A DNA stretch of 64,000 nt from Pseudomonas helvetica (GCF_039908645.1 NZ_CP150917.1:5095501-5159500); one strand, 5' to 3'; counted from the first letter of the stretch, positions 16,858 through 27,207 are shown. Notes: a model not told the origin generated them from the sequence alone. Translations and numbers: made by a program.

Positions 16858-17754
16858 CTAGCCGCGTGGGTGGTGTTTGGCGTGCAGGTCTTGCAAACGG
16901 GCACGCGCAACGTGGGTGTAGATCTGGGTGGTCGAGAGGTCGCTATGGCCGAGCAACATCTGCACCACCCGCAAATCGGCGCCGTGGTTGAGCAAATGCG
17001 TGGCGAAGGCGTGGCGCAAGGTGTGCGGCGACAGGGACTTGCCGATCCCGGCGACTTTGGCCTGATGCTTGATGCGATGCCAGAAGGTCTGGCGGGTCAT
17101 CTGCTCGCCACGCAGGCTCGGAAACAGCACATCGCTGGGCCGTCCGCCCAACAACTCGCTACGCCCGTCACGCAGGTAGCGCTCGACCCAGACAATCGCC
17201 TCCTCGCCCATCGGCACCAGTCGCTCCTTGCTGCCCTTGCCCATGACGCGAAGTACGCCCTGGCGCAGATTGATCTGCTCCAGCGTCAGGCTGATCAGCT
17301 CGGTAACCCGCAAGCCGCAGGCATACAGCACTTCCAGCATGGCGCGATCGCGCTGGCCGATCGCTTCGCTCAGGTCCGGTGCGGCGAGCAAGGCTTCCAC
17401 ATCCGCTTCCGACAACGACTTGGGCAATGGCCGGCCGAGTTGCGGCATGTCGACGCGCAATGTGGGGTCGACGGCAATCAGCTTTTCACGCAGCAAATAG
17501 CGATAGAACCCACGCACACCCGAAAGAAACCGCGCAGTAGACCGGGGCTTGTAGTTTTGCTCGAGGCGCCAGGCCAGATGATCGAGGATCAGCTCGCGCC
17601 CGGCATTGAGCAGTTCCAGGCCCTTCTCCTGCAACCAGCCGTTGAACAGGGCCAGGTCGCTGCGATAGGCGTCACGGGTGTTATCGGACAGGCCCTTCTC
17701 CAACCACAGGGCGTCGAGAAACTGGTCTATCAGTGGGTGATCAATGGCAGGCAT
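16858..17754 (-). CDS. xerD: Site-specific tyrosine recombinase XerD
   Basis: With XerC it resolves chromosome dimers at dif under FtsK control. 298 residues, the standard length: N-terminal core-binding domain (1-105) and catalytic domain with R149 (ACGLRVTELI), the lysine-bearing hairpin GKGSKER (172-178), H244 and R247 (HTLRH), H270 (LGHSDLST) and nucleophile Y279 (TQIYTHV). All catalytic residues are present. It lies downstream of the rplS terminator and upstream of dsbC on the same strand. Confidence 0.95.
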   Translation of the reverse strand: MPAIDHPLIDQFLDALWLEKGLSDNTRDAYRSDLALFNGWLQEKGLELLNAGRELILDHLAWRLEQNYKPRSTARFLSGVRGFYRYLLREKLIAVDPTLRVDMPQLGRPLPKSLSEADVEALLAAPDLSEAIGQRDRAMLEVLYACGLRVTELISLTLEQINLRQGVLRVMGKGSKERLVPMGEEAIVWVERYLRDGRSELLGGRPSDVLFPSLRGEQMTRQTFWHRIKHQAKVAGIGKSLSPHTLRHAFATHLLNHGADLRVVQMLLGHSDLSTTQIYTHVARARLQDLHAKHHPRG

Positions 17755-17852
17755 AAAGGCTCAAGCAAGACAGATAACAACGAACAGTCTTTCATAGCAT
17801 GGTCGCTCGCGAAACCACTGCGCTTTCAGGGAGAGGAATAAATCACGGGCAA

Positions 17853-17883
17853 CAAAAAAGCAGCCCGTAGGCTGCTTTTTTCT
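17853..17883 (-). terminator. Terminator of the rpsP-rimM-trmD-rplS operon
   Basis: Stem GCAGCC / GGCTGC flanked by A6 and T6, symmetric in both directions. It lies just downstream of the rplS stop on the minus strand. Confidence 0.88.
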
Positions 17884-17899
17884 GCATCGGAAGCTGGAC

Positions 17900-18250
17900 T
17901 TAAACCAGTTTTTCCTTGATGCGAGCTGCTTTACCCGACAGGTCACGCAGGTAGTACAGCTTGGCTTTACGTACGTCACCGCGACGCTTGACAGCCATGC
18001 TGTCGATTTGCGGGCTGTAGGTCTGGAAAGTACGCTCTACGCCAACACCGTTGGAGATTTTACGAACAGTGAAAGCACTGTTCACACCACGGTTACGCTT
18101 GGCGATTACTACGCCTTCGAACGCTTGCAGACGCGAACGGTCGCCTTCCTTCACTTTCACCTGAACGACAATGGTGTCGCCCGGGGCAAAGGTAGGGATC
18201 TCTTTGGTCATCTGCTCTGCTTCGAGTGCAAGGATGATTTTGTTAGTCAT
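17900..18250 (-). CDS. rplS: 50S ribosomal protein L19
   Basis: Large-subunit protein at the 30S-50S interface. 116 residues, start [14 protein letters not shown], the usual Pseudomonas form. Typical stretches include [32 protein letters not shown] and [11 protein letters not shown]. Last gene of the rpsP operon, 45 bases after trmD, with a terminator close behind. Confidence 0.97.
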
Positions 18251-18295
18251 GCTGTGCTCCTAAGGTAAATCGTCGGATCTACCATCGATACGTTG

Positions 18296-19048
18296 TTAAC
18301 TATCGTCCCGCTCGCGGATGTATTCCTCGAGCAGCTTCTTCTCTTCTCCAGAAAGCGAGCGGCTTTCCAGAAGATCGGCGCGTCGTTCAAAGGTCCTACC
18401 AAGGGACTGCTGTAAACGCCAACGCCGGATATGCGCGTGATTGCCACTCAGCAACACGTCGGGAACACGCTGATCCGCATACACCTCAGGTCGGGTGTAG
18501 TGCGGGCAATCCAGCAAACCATCCGTAAAGGAATCTTCCTCGGCGGAGTCCGCATGCCCTAAAGCTCCAGGCAGCAGTCGTGTAACCGCATCGATCAGGA
18601 CCATCGCCGGCAGCTCGCCGCCAGACAGTACATAGTCGCCAATCGACCACTCTTCATCGACATGAGCGTCAATAAAACGCTCGTCAATGCCTTCATAGCG
18701 GCCGGCAATCAGGATTAATGCTTCCTCATTCGCCAACTCGCGTACCGCCGACTGAGTCAGTTGACGGCCTTGGGGCGACAGGTAAATTACCTTCGCCGCC
18801 TCCCCGGCTGCTGCCTTGGCCTGAACCAGAGCATCTTCCAGGGGCTTGATCTTCATCACCATGCCCGGACCACCGCCAAATGGGCGATCATCCACAGTGT
18901 GATGTCGATCCGTTGTGTAGTCTCGCGGATTCCAACAGGTCAGCTGCAAGAGCCCCTGTTTCACCGCACGACTGGTGATGCCGTAGTCGCTGATGGCGGA
19001 AAACATCTCGGGAAACAAACTGATCACTTCGACGCGCAAGTTAGCCAC
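18296..19048 (-). CDS. trmD: tRNA (guanine-N1-)-methyltransferase
   Basis: Makes m1G37 in tRNAs reading CNN codons, which prevents +1 frameshifting. The start is set at GTG 19048, two bases after the rimM stop, giving a 250-residue product ([16 protein letters not shown]), the length of other Pseudomonas TrmD; the upstream ATG lies inside rimM. The SPOUT trefoil-knot segment is visible: [21 protein letters not shown], and [17 protein letters not shown]. Translation is probably coupled to rimM. Confidence 0.95.
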   Translation of the reverse strand: MANLRVEVISLFPEMFSAISDYGITSRAVKQGLLQLTCWNPRDYTTDRHHTVDDRPFGGGPGMVMKIKPLEDALVQAKAAAGEAAKVIYLSPQGRQLTQSAVRELANEEALILIAGRYEGIDERFIDAHVDEEWSIGDYVLSGGELPAMVLIDAVTRLLPGALGHADSAEEDSFTDGLLDCPHYTRPEVYADQRVPDVLLSGNHAHIRRWRLQQSLGRTFERRADLLESRSLSGEEKKLLEEYIRERDDS

Positions 19049-19050
19049 GC

Positions 19051-19590
19051 TTAGAAGTCCGCGTCCCAATCCACCTTCATCTCGCCTGCTGCGAGGTCGA
19101 CGGCCAACACGCATTGCTCCGTATAGGGCAACAGGCGTTCGCGATCATCCAGGCTGCCAGCGCAAGGCTTGACCACCATGACATCGTTCGAGCCAGTCTC
19201 CAGCAGGTGATCGATCTTCCCGAGCAATTGCCCGAGGTGGTCGATGACCTTCAGACCTTCCAGCTGGTACCAGTAGTACTCGCCGTCGGTCAGATCAGGA
19301 AACAGGTTACGCGGCACGCAGATTTCAAAACCGGCCAGAAGACGAGCTTCTTCACGGTCATCGAGACCTTTGAGCTTTGTGACCAGAAACTTGCCGCCTT
19401 GTACGCGGCCGCTGACCAGCTCTACCTGCCGTACATCGCCTTCGCGCTTGAGCGTCCAGGTTTTGTAGTCCAACAGGTTTCCAATCGGATCAGTAAAGGA
19501 AAAGACCTTCACTTCGCCGCGAACGCCATGAATAGAATAAATCTTGCCGATAACGATCAAATCATCAGCGATTGCTGGCGTCGCGTTCAT
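19051..19590 (-). CDS. rimM: Ribosome maturation factor RimM
   Basis: Assists assembly of the 30S head by binding S19. 179 residues: N-terminal RimM domain beginning [19 protein letters not shown], and a PRC-barrel domain in the second half with [11 protein letters not shown]. Second gene of the rpsP operon; five bases after rpsP and two bases before the trmD GTG, so tightly coupled. Confidence 0.95.
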   Translation of the reverse strand: MNATPAIADDLIVIGKIYSIHGVRGEVKVFSFTDPIGNLLDYKTWTLKREGDVRQVELVSGRVQGGKFLVTKLKGLDDREEARLLAGFEICVPRNLFPDLTDGEYYWYQLEGLKVIDHLGQLLGKIDHLLETGSNDVMVVKPCAGSLDDRERLLPYTEQCVLAVDLAAGEMKVDWDADF

Positions 19591-19595
19591 ATCGC

Positions 19596-19847
19596 TCAGG
19601 CCGCAGCCTTAGAAGCGTCCTTCAGCAACTGAGCAACGCGCTCAGAAGGTTGTGCACCAACGCTCAGCCAGTAGGCTACGCGCTCTTGGTTCACGGACAG
19701 GCGGACTTCTTGACCACGAGCGATCGGGTTGAAGAAACCAACTTGTTCTTTGTGCGAACCGTCGCGTGGGTTGCGGCTGTCGGTCACGGTCAAGTGGTAG
19801 AACGGGCGCTTTTTGGAGCCGCCAAGGGCAAGACGGATTGTTAGCAT
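19596..19847 (-). CDS. rpsP: 30S ribosomal protein S16
   Basis: Small-subunit assembly protein of 83 residues, start [19 protein letters not shown], family hallmark [10 protein letters not shown]. First gene of the rpsP-rimM-trmD-rplS operon, preceded by a clear sigma-70 promoter at 19920-19947. Confidence 0.97.
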   Translation of the reverse strand: MLTIRLALGGSKKRPFYHLTVTDSRNPRDGSHKEQVGFFNPIARGQEVRLSVNQERVAYWLSVGAQPSERVAQLLKDASKAAA

Positions 19848-19919
19848 GTGAACATAGTTCCTGTAGTCGGTGCTGCAAATCTAAATGCACAGCGGGCATA
19901 GGTGCCCGAAAGGCCGCAT

Positions 19920-19947
19920 ATTCTAAGGAATATCCGGACTTTTGCAA
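19920..19947 (-). promoter_or_regulatory. Sigma-70 promoter of the rpsP operon
   Basis: On the minus strand TTGCAA (19947-19942), 16-base spacer, TAGAAT (19925-19920). Transcription should start near 19913, giving a leader of about 65 bases that contains a small GGGCAT/GTGCCC-type stem. Confidence 0.65.
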
Positions 19948-20096
19948 ACGTCTTTTTCCGGCACCTGTCAGTGTGCCATCCAGATTTGCTATAGAGCCGT
20001 TGCGAACAACGGCGAGTCAGCTCCCGCCAATGCGGGCTTGCTGTGGGTCCCACGTCCGTGTGGGGCCGCGCCGACATGAATGCCGACGCGAATTCT

Positions 20097-21473
20097 TTAC
20101 ATTTTCGGCATGCCGCCGCCAGGCAACATACCGCCCATGCCGCGCATCATTTTCGCCATTCCGCCTTTGGCGGAGAACTTCTTCATCATCTTCTGCATCT
20201 GCTTGTGCTGCTTGATCAAGCGCCCGATGTCCTGCACCTGGGTGCCGGAACCCATGGCGATCCGACGCTTGCGCGAACCGCTGATCAGCTCAGGGTCGCG
20301 GCGCTCGGCCGGGGTCATGGAGTTGATGATGGCTTCCATCTGCTTGAATTGCTTCTCTGCCGCACCCTGGGCATTGCCCATTTGCGCCAGATTCACTCCG
20401 CCGATGTTCGGCAGTTTGTCCATGAGCCCGCCGAGGCCGCCCATGTTCTTCATCTGTTGCAGCTGATCGCGGAAGTCTTCGAGGTCGAAGCCTTTGCCCT
20501 TCTTCAGCTTTTTGGCCAGTTTGTCGGCCTTGTCTTTGTCGAGGGTTGCTTCGGCCTGCTCGATCAGGCTGAGCACGTCGCCCATGCCGAGGATACGCGA
20601 CGCAATACGCTCTGGATGGAACGGTTCGAGGGCTTCGGTCTTCTCGCCCATACCGATGAACTTGATCGGCTTGCCAGTGATCGCACGTACCGACAGCGCG
20701 GCACCGCCACGGGCGTCACCGTCGACCTTGGTCAGGATCACACCGGTCAGCGGCAGCGCGTCGCCAAAGGCCTTGGCCGTGATGGCGGCGTCCTGGCCGG
20801 TCATGGCGTCGACCACGAACAGCGTTTCGACCGGTTTGATCGCCGCGTGCAGGGCCTTGATCTCGCCCATCATCTCTTCGTCGATGTGCAGGCGACCGGC
20901 GGTATCGACGATGACCACGTCGATGAATTTCAGTCTGGCTTCTTTAATAGCCGCTTCGGCGATGTCGACCGGCTTCTGGCTCAGGTCGGACGGGAAGAAC
21001 GTCACGCCGATGTCGTTGGCCAGGGTTTCCAGCTGCTTGATCGCGGCCGGGCGGTAAACGTCCGCCGACACCACCATGACCGACTTCTTCTTGCGCTCTT
21101 TAAGGAAGCGCGCCAGTTTGCCAGCGGTGGTGGTTTTACCGGCACCTTGCAGACCAGCCATCAAAATGACGGCTGGCGGCACGGCGCTCAGGTTCAAGTC
21201 TTCGTTGGCTGCGCCCATCAGGCTTTCGAGTTCGGCCTGGACGATCTTCACGAAGGCCTGGCCCGGCGTCAGGCTGCGCGACACCTCGGTGCCGACAGCG
21301 CGCTCCTTGACCGAGTTGACGAAGTCTTTGACCACCGGCAAGGCGACGTCGGCTTCGAGCAACGCCATACGCACTTCGCGCAGGGTGTCTTTGATATTGT
21401 CCTCGGTCAGCTTGGCCTTGCCGGTGACATGGCGCAGCGTCTGCGAGAGACGGTCGGTTAAGTTTTCAAACAT
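20097..21473 (-). CDS. ffh: Signal recognition particle protein Ffh
   Basis: GTPase that binds 4.5S RNA and signal sequences for co-translational membrane targeting through FtsY. 458 residues: N domain (1-95), G domain with GLQGAGKTT (107-115), DTAGRLHIDEEMM and TKVDGDARGG, then the methionine-rich M domain (about 300-458), ending GGMLPGGGMPKM. It is transcribed on the same strand as rpsP but with its own spacer of 250 bases, which holds several short hairpins without U-tracts. It is divergent from the CcsA-like gene. Confidence 0.97.
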   Translation of the reverse strand: MFENLTDRLSQTLRHVTGKAKLTEDNIKDTLREVRMALLEADVALPVVKDFVNSVKERAVGTEVSRSLTPGQAFVKIVQAELESLMGAANEDLNLSAVPPAVILMAGLQGAGKTTTAGKLARFLKERKKKSVMVVSADVYRPAAIKQLETLANDIGVTFFPSDLSQKPVDIAEAAIKEARLKFIDVVIVDTAGRLHIDEEMMGEIKALHAAIKPVETLFVVDAMTGQDAAITAKAFGDALPLTGVILTKVDGDARGGAALSVRAITGKPIKFIGMGEKTEALEPFHPERIASRILGMGDVLSLIEQAEATLDKDKADKLAKKLKKGKGFDLEDFRDQLQQMKNMGGLGGLMDKLPNIGGVNLAQMGNAQGAAEKQFKQMEAIINSMTPAERRDPELISGSRKRRIAMGSGTQVQDIGRLIKQHKQMQKMMKKFSAKGGMAKMMRGMGGMLPGGGMPKM

Positions 21474-21681
21474 GCGCGATCCTTTCAGGCCCTATGGAGA
21501 CCGAGGTAATGGCGGCCCAGACCGTGAAAAACATGTGCTCGGCGAGCCTGCGGCGTGGGCAGGTCGCGGATTATAGCGAAGACTGCGTCTGGCGCACACC
21601 CGCCGTCTGGTTGAGTGGTCTTTCGTGTCATGTCGGTTGTATGCCAAACTCAGCCTCTTTCGGGCTTGCCTAACAGGATTT

Positions 21682-22494
21682 ATGCTCCCTTTGTCACCCA
21701 GTTTGCTCAGCACCCTCGCCGCCGCCTGCTTATACGCCGCTGCGACTCTCTATCAAGGCACTCGTCTGGCCCAAGGCGCCAAGGCGAACAAACGCCTGCT
21801 GGTCTCGCTCGGCATCCTTGCCGTGCTGGCCCACAGCGCGAGCCTCCTGACCCACCTGATGATGCCGACTGGCCTGGGCCTGGACTTTTTCAGTGCCGCC
21901 AGCCTGATCGCCGCGGCCGTTATCGCGCTGACACTGCTGGCCTGCTCACGGATCCCGGTGGAAAACCTGCTGGTGTTGTTGTTCCCGCTGGGGATGACCA
22001 CGGTGCTGCTGGCGCAGTTCGCGCCTTCGGGCACGGTGCAGGTGATCGACGAAGAACCGGGGATTCTGGCGCATATCCTGCTGTCGATCCTCGCCTACGG
22101 CATGTTCACCATCGCGGTGTTCCAGGCCTTGCTGCTGTTGGTCCAGGACCACCAGCTCAAGCACAAGCACCCGTCCGGGCTGATCAAGAACTTCCCGCCG
22201 CTGCAAACCATGGAAAGCCTGCTGTTCGGTTTCCTCTGGGCCGGCTGGACCCTGCTGTCGCTGTCGCTGATCTCCGGCTGGCTGTTCGTCGAAAACCTGT
22301 TCGCCCAGCATCTGGTGCACAAAACCCTGCTGGCATGCCTGGCCTGGATCGTGTTCAGCGTGTTGCTGTGGGGCCGCAATCGTCTTGGCTGGCGCGGCCA
22401 CAAGGCCATTCGCTGGACCCTCGCCGGTTTCTGCCTGCTGATGCTGGCCTATTTCGGCAGCAAGCTGGTCCGCGAATTCATCCTGCACATCTGA
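21682..22494 (+). CDS. CcsA/YpjD-like inner-membrane protein (cytochrome c assembly family)
   Basis: A 270-residue integral membrane protein with about eight transmembrane helices. The ATG at 21682 follows AGGAT at the right distance and begins directly with the first helix region (MLPLSPSLLSTLAAACLY). The family includes CcmC and CcsA haem handlers, and the conserved histidines in helices (LAHSASLLTHL, LAHILLSILAYG) could ligate haem, but the tryptophan-rich haem loop is not obvious. YpjD homologues beside ffh are common in Pseudomonas and their role is not established. Followed after 12 bases by the CBS-domain gene. Confidence 0.8.
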   Translation: MLPLSPSLLSTLAAACLYAAATLYQGTRLAQGAKANKRLLVSLGILAVLAHSASLLTHLMMPTGLGLDFFSAASLIAAAVIALTLLACSRIPVENLLVLLFPLGMTTVLLAQFAPSGTVQVIDEEPGILAHILLSILAYGMFTIAVFQALLLLVQDHQLKHKHPSGLIKNFPPLQTMESLLFGFLWAGWTLLSLSLISGWLFVENLFAQHLVHKTLLACLAWIVFSVLLWGRNRLGWRGHKAIRWTLAGFCLLMLAYFGSKLVREFILHI

Positions 22495-22506
22495 CGGGCG
22501 CTCGTT

Positions 22507-23772
22507 ATGGATAACCTGCCCATAGGGCCGCTGCTCGCCGTGCTAGCCCTGCTGATCTTGTGGTCAGGGCTGTTCACCGCCATCGAAGCCGCACAGCAAC
22601 ATCTATTGACCCAGCGGACCGCCTCGCGCTCTGGCGACAAGCCGATGGCGAAACTCAATTTCCCGCTCAACAGCCTGATCTTCTGCAATACCCTGTGCCG
22701 CGCACTGGTAGTAGTCATCAGCACGCTGCTGGCGATTTTCGGCTGGGCTGAAAAAGGCCCATGGCTCGCCTGCCTGAGCGCCACTGCTGCGTTACTGGTA
22801 TTTGCCGATTACCTGCCACGCACCCTCGCCAGCCGTTATCCGGACACCATTCTGGCGCTGGGCAACACCCTGCTCGGCGTGCCGCTGAAAATAATTTACC
22901 CGGCCGCCTGGCTGCTCGGCGGCATCAGCCAATTGCTGCTCAAGCCGTTCGCACGCAAGATCAAGGTCGTCCAGCAAAGCGAAGACGAACCACCGGCCCC
23001 GCAGAACGACGGCACCGACCACGAACACCCGACCTGCCGCCCACACGCGCTGTCGGGCATTCATGCGCTGGATAACATCACCGTCAACGACATTCTGGTG
23101 CCGCGCAGCGAAGTCGACGGGATCAATCTGGACGATTCGATAGAGGAAATCATCGAACAGCTGCGCGCTAACAAACGCACGCGCCTGCCGGTGTTTCACA
23201 GCGATATCAACCAGGTCGAAGCGGTACTCAATACCCGACAGATCCGCCATTTGCTGCCCGACGCCAGCCTGACCAAAGAAGCCTTGCTGGCGGCGTGCCA
23301 CGAACCTTACTTCGTCCCGGAAAGCACCCCGCTGCAACTGCAATTGCTGAACTTTCACAAGCAGCAGCGCCGCTTGGGCATGGTGGTCGACGAATACGGT
23401 GAAGTAGAAGGCATCGTCACCCTGGAAGACATTCTCGAAGAAATCGTCGGCGAATTCGAAAGCCAGCACAGCCTCGACAACCCGCACATTCACCCGCAGG
23501 CCGACGGCCGATTGGTGATCGAGGGCGCGGCCTCGATTCGTGAGCTGAACAAGAGCCTCGGCTGGCACCTGCCGAGCGACGGCCCGAAAACCCTCAACGG
23601 GCTGGTCACCGAAGCGCTGGAAACCATTCCCGACAGCGCGGTGTGCCTGAAAATCGGGCGTTATCGCCTGGAAATCCTCGAAACCGAAGACAACCGTGTC
23701 AGCCGGGTATTGATCTGGCACGTAGCCGCTGGCGAGGCCACAAGCCTTCGTTCGGCAGCGAAACCGCTGTAA
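22507..23772 (+). CDS. CNNM/CorC-type transporter-associated protein with CBS pair
   Basis: A 421-residue protein: N-terminal DUF21 membrane domain with about four hydrophobic segments (1-150), a CBS pair (about 185-315, with NDILVPRSEVDGI and YGEVEGIVTLEDILEEIVGE), and a C-terminal CorC_HlyC domain (about 335-410). Relatives take part in magnesium/cobalt homeostasis or efflux; some were once called haemolysins. The substrate is not proven. It is co-directional and nearly adjacent to the CcsA-like gene, so probably one operon. Confidence 0.88.
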   Translation: MDNLPIGPLLAVLALLILWSGLFTAIEAAQQHLLTQRTASRSGDKPMAKLNFPLNSLIFCNTLCRALVVVISTLLAIFGWAEKGPWLACLSATAALLVFADYLPRTLASRYPDTILALGNTLLGVPLKIIYPAAWLLGGISQLLLKPFARKIKVVQQSEDEPPAPQNDGTDHEHPTCRPHALSGIHALDNITVNDILVPRSEVDGINLDDSIEEIIEQLRANKRTRLPVFHSDINQVEAVLNTRQIRHLLPDASLTKEALLAACHEPYFVPESTPLQLQLLNFHKQQRRLGMVVDEYGEVEGIVTLEDILEEIVGEFESQHSLDNPHIHPQADGRLVIEGAASIRELNKSLGWHLPSDGPKTLNGLVTEALETIPDSAVCLKIGRYRLEILETEDNRVSRVLIWHVAAGEATSLRSAAKPL

Positions 23773-23843
23773 AACCCACATCCCTGGGTGTTCGACCATA
23801 ATAATTCGCTCCACCGGAGCACATGACTGTCAGGGATTACCGC

Positions 23844-25160
23844 ATGACTACCAGCACCACTTACAGCGACGCTGTGCCTGCCCAACCGACGAACTCCACC
23901 ACGCGGGTCGCAACGGCCAGTTTCATTGGCACCGCCATCGAGTTCTACGACTTCTACGTCTACGCCACCGCCGCCGCACTGGTGATCGGCCCGGTGTTCT
24001 TTCCGCAGACCTCTGGCACCGCCCAGATGCTTTCGGCCTTCCTGACCTTCGGTATCGCGTTCCTGGCCCGCCCCTTGGGCTCGGCGCTGTTCGGCCACTT
24101 CGGCGACCGTATCGGGCGCAAATCCACCCTGGTCGCATCCTTGTTGCTGATGGGCGTGTGCACCACGCTGATCGGCGTGCTGCCGGGTTACGAGAGCATT
24201 GGCGCCTGGGCACCGATCCTGCTTTGCGTATTGCGCTTCGGCCAAGGCCTTGGACTGGGCGGCGAATGGGGCGGTGCAGCGTTGCTCGCCACCGAAAACG
24301 CACCAAAGGGCAAACGCGCCTGGTTCGGCATGTTCCCGCAACTCGGCCCTTCTATCGGTTTTCTCGCGGCGAACGGGCTGTTCCTGACCCTGGCGATGAC
24401 CCTGAACGACGAGCAGTTTCGCTCCTGGGGCTGGCGGATTCCGTTCCTGCTCAGCGCCGTGCTGGTGATGGTCGGCCTGTACGTGCGTCTGAAACTGCAT
24501 GAAACACCGGTCTTCGCCAACGCGATGGCGCGTCAGGAACGGGTGAAGATCCCGCTGGTCGAGCTGTTCAGCCAATACTGGGCGCCGATGCTGTTGGGTG
24601 CGGCGGCGATGGTCGTCTGCTACGCGCTGTTTTACATCTCGACGGTGTTTTCCCTGAGTTACGGTGTTTCGACCCTGGGTTACAGCCGCGAAACCTTTCT
24701 CGGCCTGCTGTGCTTCGCCGTGCTGTTCATGGCTGCAGCCACACCACTGTCGGCCTGGGCCAGTGACCGTTTCGGGCGCAAACCGGTGCTGATCATCGGT
24801 GGCGTGCTGGCGATTCTCTCGGGCTTCACTATGGAACCGCTGCTGACCCACGGCACGACCTGGGGCGTGGCGCTGTTCCTGTGCATCGAGCTGTTTCTGA
24901 TGGGCGTGACGTTCGCCCCGATGGGCGCGCTGCTGCCAGAGCTGTTCCCCACCCGCGTGCGTTATACCGGCGCGTCGGCGGCCTACAACCTGGGCGGCAT
25001 TGTTGGCGCTTCGGCGGCACCGTTCTTCGCGCAGAAGCTGGTGGCGATGGGTGGATTGAGTTGGGTTGGCGGGTATGTGTCAGCGGCAGCGGTGATCAGC
25101 CTGATCGCGGTGCTGTGCCTGAAAGAGACGCGGCATAACGACCTGAATCAGGTTGCCTGA
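23844..25160 (+). CDS. MFS transporter, metabolite:H+ symporter (MHS) family
   Basis: Twelve-helix secondary transporter of 438 residues. MHS signatures are seen: IGTAIEFYDFYVYATAAAL in helix 1, the MFS loop motif GHFGDRIGRK after helix 2, LRFGQGLGLGGEWGGA in helix 4, and DRFGRKP in the second half. Known members carry shikimate, alpha-ketoglutarate, proline/betaine or citrate; the substrate here is unknown. The start may be ATG 23823 or 23844; 23844 has GGGA at a better distance. A REPIN follows the stop. Confidence 0.88.
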   Translation: MTTSTTYSDAVPAQPTNSTTRVATASFIGTAIEFYDFYVYATAAALVIGPVFFPQTSGTAQMLSAFLTFGIAFLARPLGSALFGHFGDRIGRKSTLVASLLLMGVCTTLIGVLPGYESIGAWAPILLCVLRFGQGLGLGGEWGGAALLATENAPKGKRAWFGMFPQLGPSIGFLAANGLFLTLAMTLNDEQFRSWGWRIPFLLSAVLVMVGLYVRLKLHETPVFANAMARQERVKIPLVELFSQYWAPMLLGAAAMVVCYALFYISTVFSLSYGVSTLGYSRETFLGLLCFAVLFMAAATPLSAWASDRFGRKPVLIIGGVLAILSGFTMEPLLTHGTTWGVALFLCIELFLMGVTFAPMGALLPELFPTRVRYTGASAAYNLGGIVGASAAPFFAQKLVAMGGLSWVGGYVSAAAVISLIAVLCLKETRHNDLNQVA

Positions 25161-25169
25161 TAGATCGTC

Positions 25170-25258
25170 ATCGCGGGCAAGCCTTGCTCCTACGGATACA
25201 TGTCGAACACACCATTGTGCATTGACCCAATCCTGTAGGAGCAAGGCTTGCCCGCGAT
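25170..25258. repeat. REPIN between the MFS gene and purT
   Basis: Inverted pair ATCGCGGGCAAGCCTTGCTC / GAGCAAGGCTTGCCCGCGAT with CCTACGG and CTGTAGG extensions. It lies between convergent genes and would fold into one hairpin that may serve both as terminator. Confidence 0.88.
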
Positions 25259-25262
25259 GCTT

Positions 25263-26444
25263 TTAGAGCTCTACAACGACGGCTTGCGAGGCACGGGTCG
25301 CTTTGGCGCGGGCGGCCTCGATCGACTCGTCACGCGCCAGGGCAACGCCCATGCGGCGCTGACCGTTGACTTCCGGCTTGCCAAACAGGCGCAGTGCCGT
25401 ATCCGGCTCGGCCAGTGCGGCACCCAGATTGGCGAAAGCGGTCTGGGTCGACTGCCCTTCCACCAGAATCACTGCCGACGCCGATGGGCCGAACTGACGG
25501 ATCAACGGGATCGGCAAGCCGAGAATCGCCCGTGCATGCAAGGCGAACTGCGACAGGTCCTGAGAAATCAGGGTCACCAGACCGGTGTCGTGCGGGCGCG
25601 GAGAAACTTCGCTGAACCACACCTGATCACCCTTGATGAACAGCTCAACGCCAAACAGACCACGGCCACCCAGGGCCTCGGTCACGGCTTTGGCCACGCG
25701 CTCGGACTCCGCCAGCGCAATCGGGCTCATCGCTTGCGGCTGCCAGGATTCTTGATAGTCGCCCTTCTCCTGACGATGGCCGACCGGTGCACAGAATGTG
25801 GTGCCGCCGATGTGGCGAACGGTGAGCAAGGTGATTTCGTAGTCGAAGTCGATGAAGCCTTCGATGATCACCCGACCTTTACCGGCACGACCACCTTCCT
25901 GCGCGTAATCCCAGGCTTTCTGCACGTCATCGACGCTACGCAGCAGGCTCTGGCCTTTGCCCGAGGAGCTCATGACCGGCTTGACCACGCACGGGAAGCC
26001 CAGGTCCTCGACCGCCTTGCGGTAGTCTTCGAAGGTATCGGCGAAGTGGTATGGCGAGGTCGGCAGGTCCAGCTCTTCAGCCGCCAGACGACGGATGCCT
26101 TCACGGTTCATGGTCAACTGCGCGGCGCGAGCGGTCGGGATCACGGTGAAGCCTTCGGCTTCCAGCTCAACCAGCGTGGCGGTGGCGATGGCTTCGATTT
26201 CCGGCACGATAAAGTGCGGCTTCTCGGCTTCGATCACGGCACGCAGGGCCGCGCCGTCGAGCATGTTGATCACGTGGCTGCGATGCGCCACCTGCATCGC
26301 CGGCGCGTTGGCGTAACGATCCACGGCAATCACTTCAACGCCCAGGCGTTGCAGTTCGATCACCACTTCCTTGCCCAACTCACCACAGCCACACATCAAT
26401 ACGCGGGTCGCGGTTGGCGACAATGGAGTTCCGATACGGGTCAT
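25263..26444 (-). CDS. purT: Formate-dependent phosphoribosylglycinamide formyltransferase
   Basis: ATP-grasp enzyme making formyl-GAR from formate, the folate-independent route for purine step 3. 393 residues. N-terminal segment [20 protein letters not shown] binds the substrate phosphate; the ATP-grasp core contains [17 protein letters not shown] and ends around [14 protein letters not shown], a PurT signature. RBS GAGGA lies close before the ATG at 26444. Single gene. Confidence 0.96.
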   Translation of the reverse strand: MTRIGTPLSPTATRVLMCGCGELGKEVVIELQRLGVEVIAVDRYANAPAMQVAHRSHVINMLDGAALRAVIEAEKPHFIVPEIEAIATATLVELEAEGFTVIPTARAAQLTMNREGIRRLAAEELDLPTSPYHFADTFEDYRKAVEDLGFPCVVKPVMSSSGKGQSLLRSVDDVQKAWDYAQEGGRAGKGRVIIEGFIDFDYEITLLTVRHIGGTTFCAPVGHRQEKGDYQESWQPQAMSPIALAESERVAKAVTEALGGRGLFGVELFIKGDQVWFSEVSPRPHDTGLVTLISQDLSQFALHARAILGLPIPLIRQFGPSASAVILVEGQSTQTAFANLGAALAEPDTALRLFGKPEVNGQRRMGVALARDESIEAARAKATRASQAVVVEL

Positions 26445-26543
26445 CTCAGGTCCTCAAAGGAGCGGATCATCGAGGGATGCGGCGCCAGGCGCGCATCCCT
26501 TAGGGAGAAAGCGCGGCATTTTACATGAACCTGAGGGTTTGGC

Positions 26544-27011
26544 TCAGCTTGCCAGCGCGTTCTTGCGCAAACGCCAGGCCATGGCCAGCCAGACGATGGT
26601 CACGCCGGCGAATTTCGAGCCCAGGGCGGTGAGGATCACGCCCGGCGTCAGGGCATCGATCATGCCGAAGAAGATGAAGGTATCCAGCGGAATGCTCAGC
26701 GCCGAACTTATCCACAGACGGTCGTGCAACGGACGCTTGGTAATGCTGAAGACCAGCCAGTCAATGCACTCCGAAACGGCGAAGGCAATGGCGCTGGCCA
26801 AGGCGATGGACGGATCGGAGGTGAGGTAGGACAGAACCAGCGCCGCCAGCATCGCGACGAGCGCGCCATGACCGAAACGGGTTTGCACCATGTCGCGCAG
26901 CACAAATATCAGACCACCCCAGGCTGACCAGATGATGTCCAGGTGCGGGGCGGTGGAAAAGGCGTAGTTGATCAGCACGACACTGCTGATGTAAGCGATC
27001 AGGAAGAACAT
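26544..27011 (-). CDS. VUT family membrane protein (possible queuosine-precursor transporter)
   Basis: A 155-residue protein with about five hydrophobic segments, starting MFFLIAYISSVVLINYAFS. It matches the short branch of the VUT/YhhQ family; conserved stretches are FVLRDMVQTRFGH, AFAVSECIDWLVFS and SALSIPLDTFIFFG. E. coli YhhQ takes up 7-cyano-7-deazaguanine, and the same role is an inference here because this branch is shorter. The RBS is weak. It precedes purT by about 100 bases on the same strand. Confidence 0.78.
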   Translation of the reverse strand: MFFLIAYISSVVLINYAFSTAPHLDIIWSAWGGLIFVLRDMVQTRFGHGALVAMLAALVLSYLTSDPSIALASAIAFAVSECIDWLVFSITKRPLHDRLWISSALSIPLDTFIFFGMIDALTPGVILTALGSKFAGVTIVWLAMAWRLRKNALAS

Positions 27012-27074
27012 GGCGCGCGGGGATACCTGTCAATTTTGTGCACAGGGTACTTCATCTTCGATGCATGGATAACC

Positions 27075-27207
27075 TGTGGCGAGGGAGCTTGCTCCCGCTC
27101 AGGAAGCGAAGCGGCCCTGAAATCAGAGCATGCGGTGTGTGAGATAGAGTTCATCAGTAGGTTTGGGGCCGCTTCGCAGCCCAACGGGAGCAAGCTCCCT
27201 CGCCACA
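27075..27207. repeat. REPIN (TGTGGCGAGGGAGCTTGCTC class)
   Basis: Inverted REP pair with full arms at 27075-27094 and 27188-27207 and a spacer carrying AAGCGAAGCGGCCC and GGGCCGCTTCGCAG as inner arms. It lies upstream of the VUT gene and downstream of the DUF1289 gene. Confidence 0.88.
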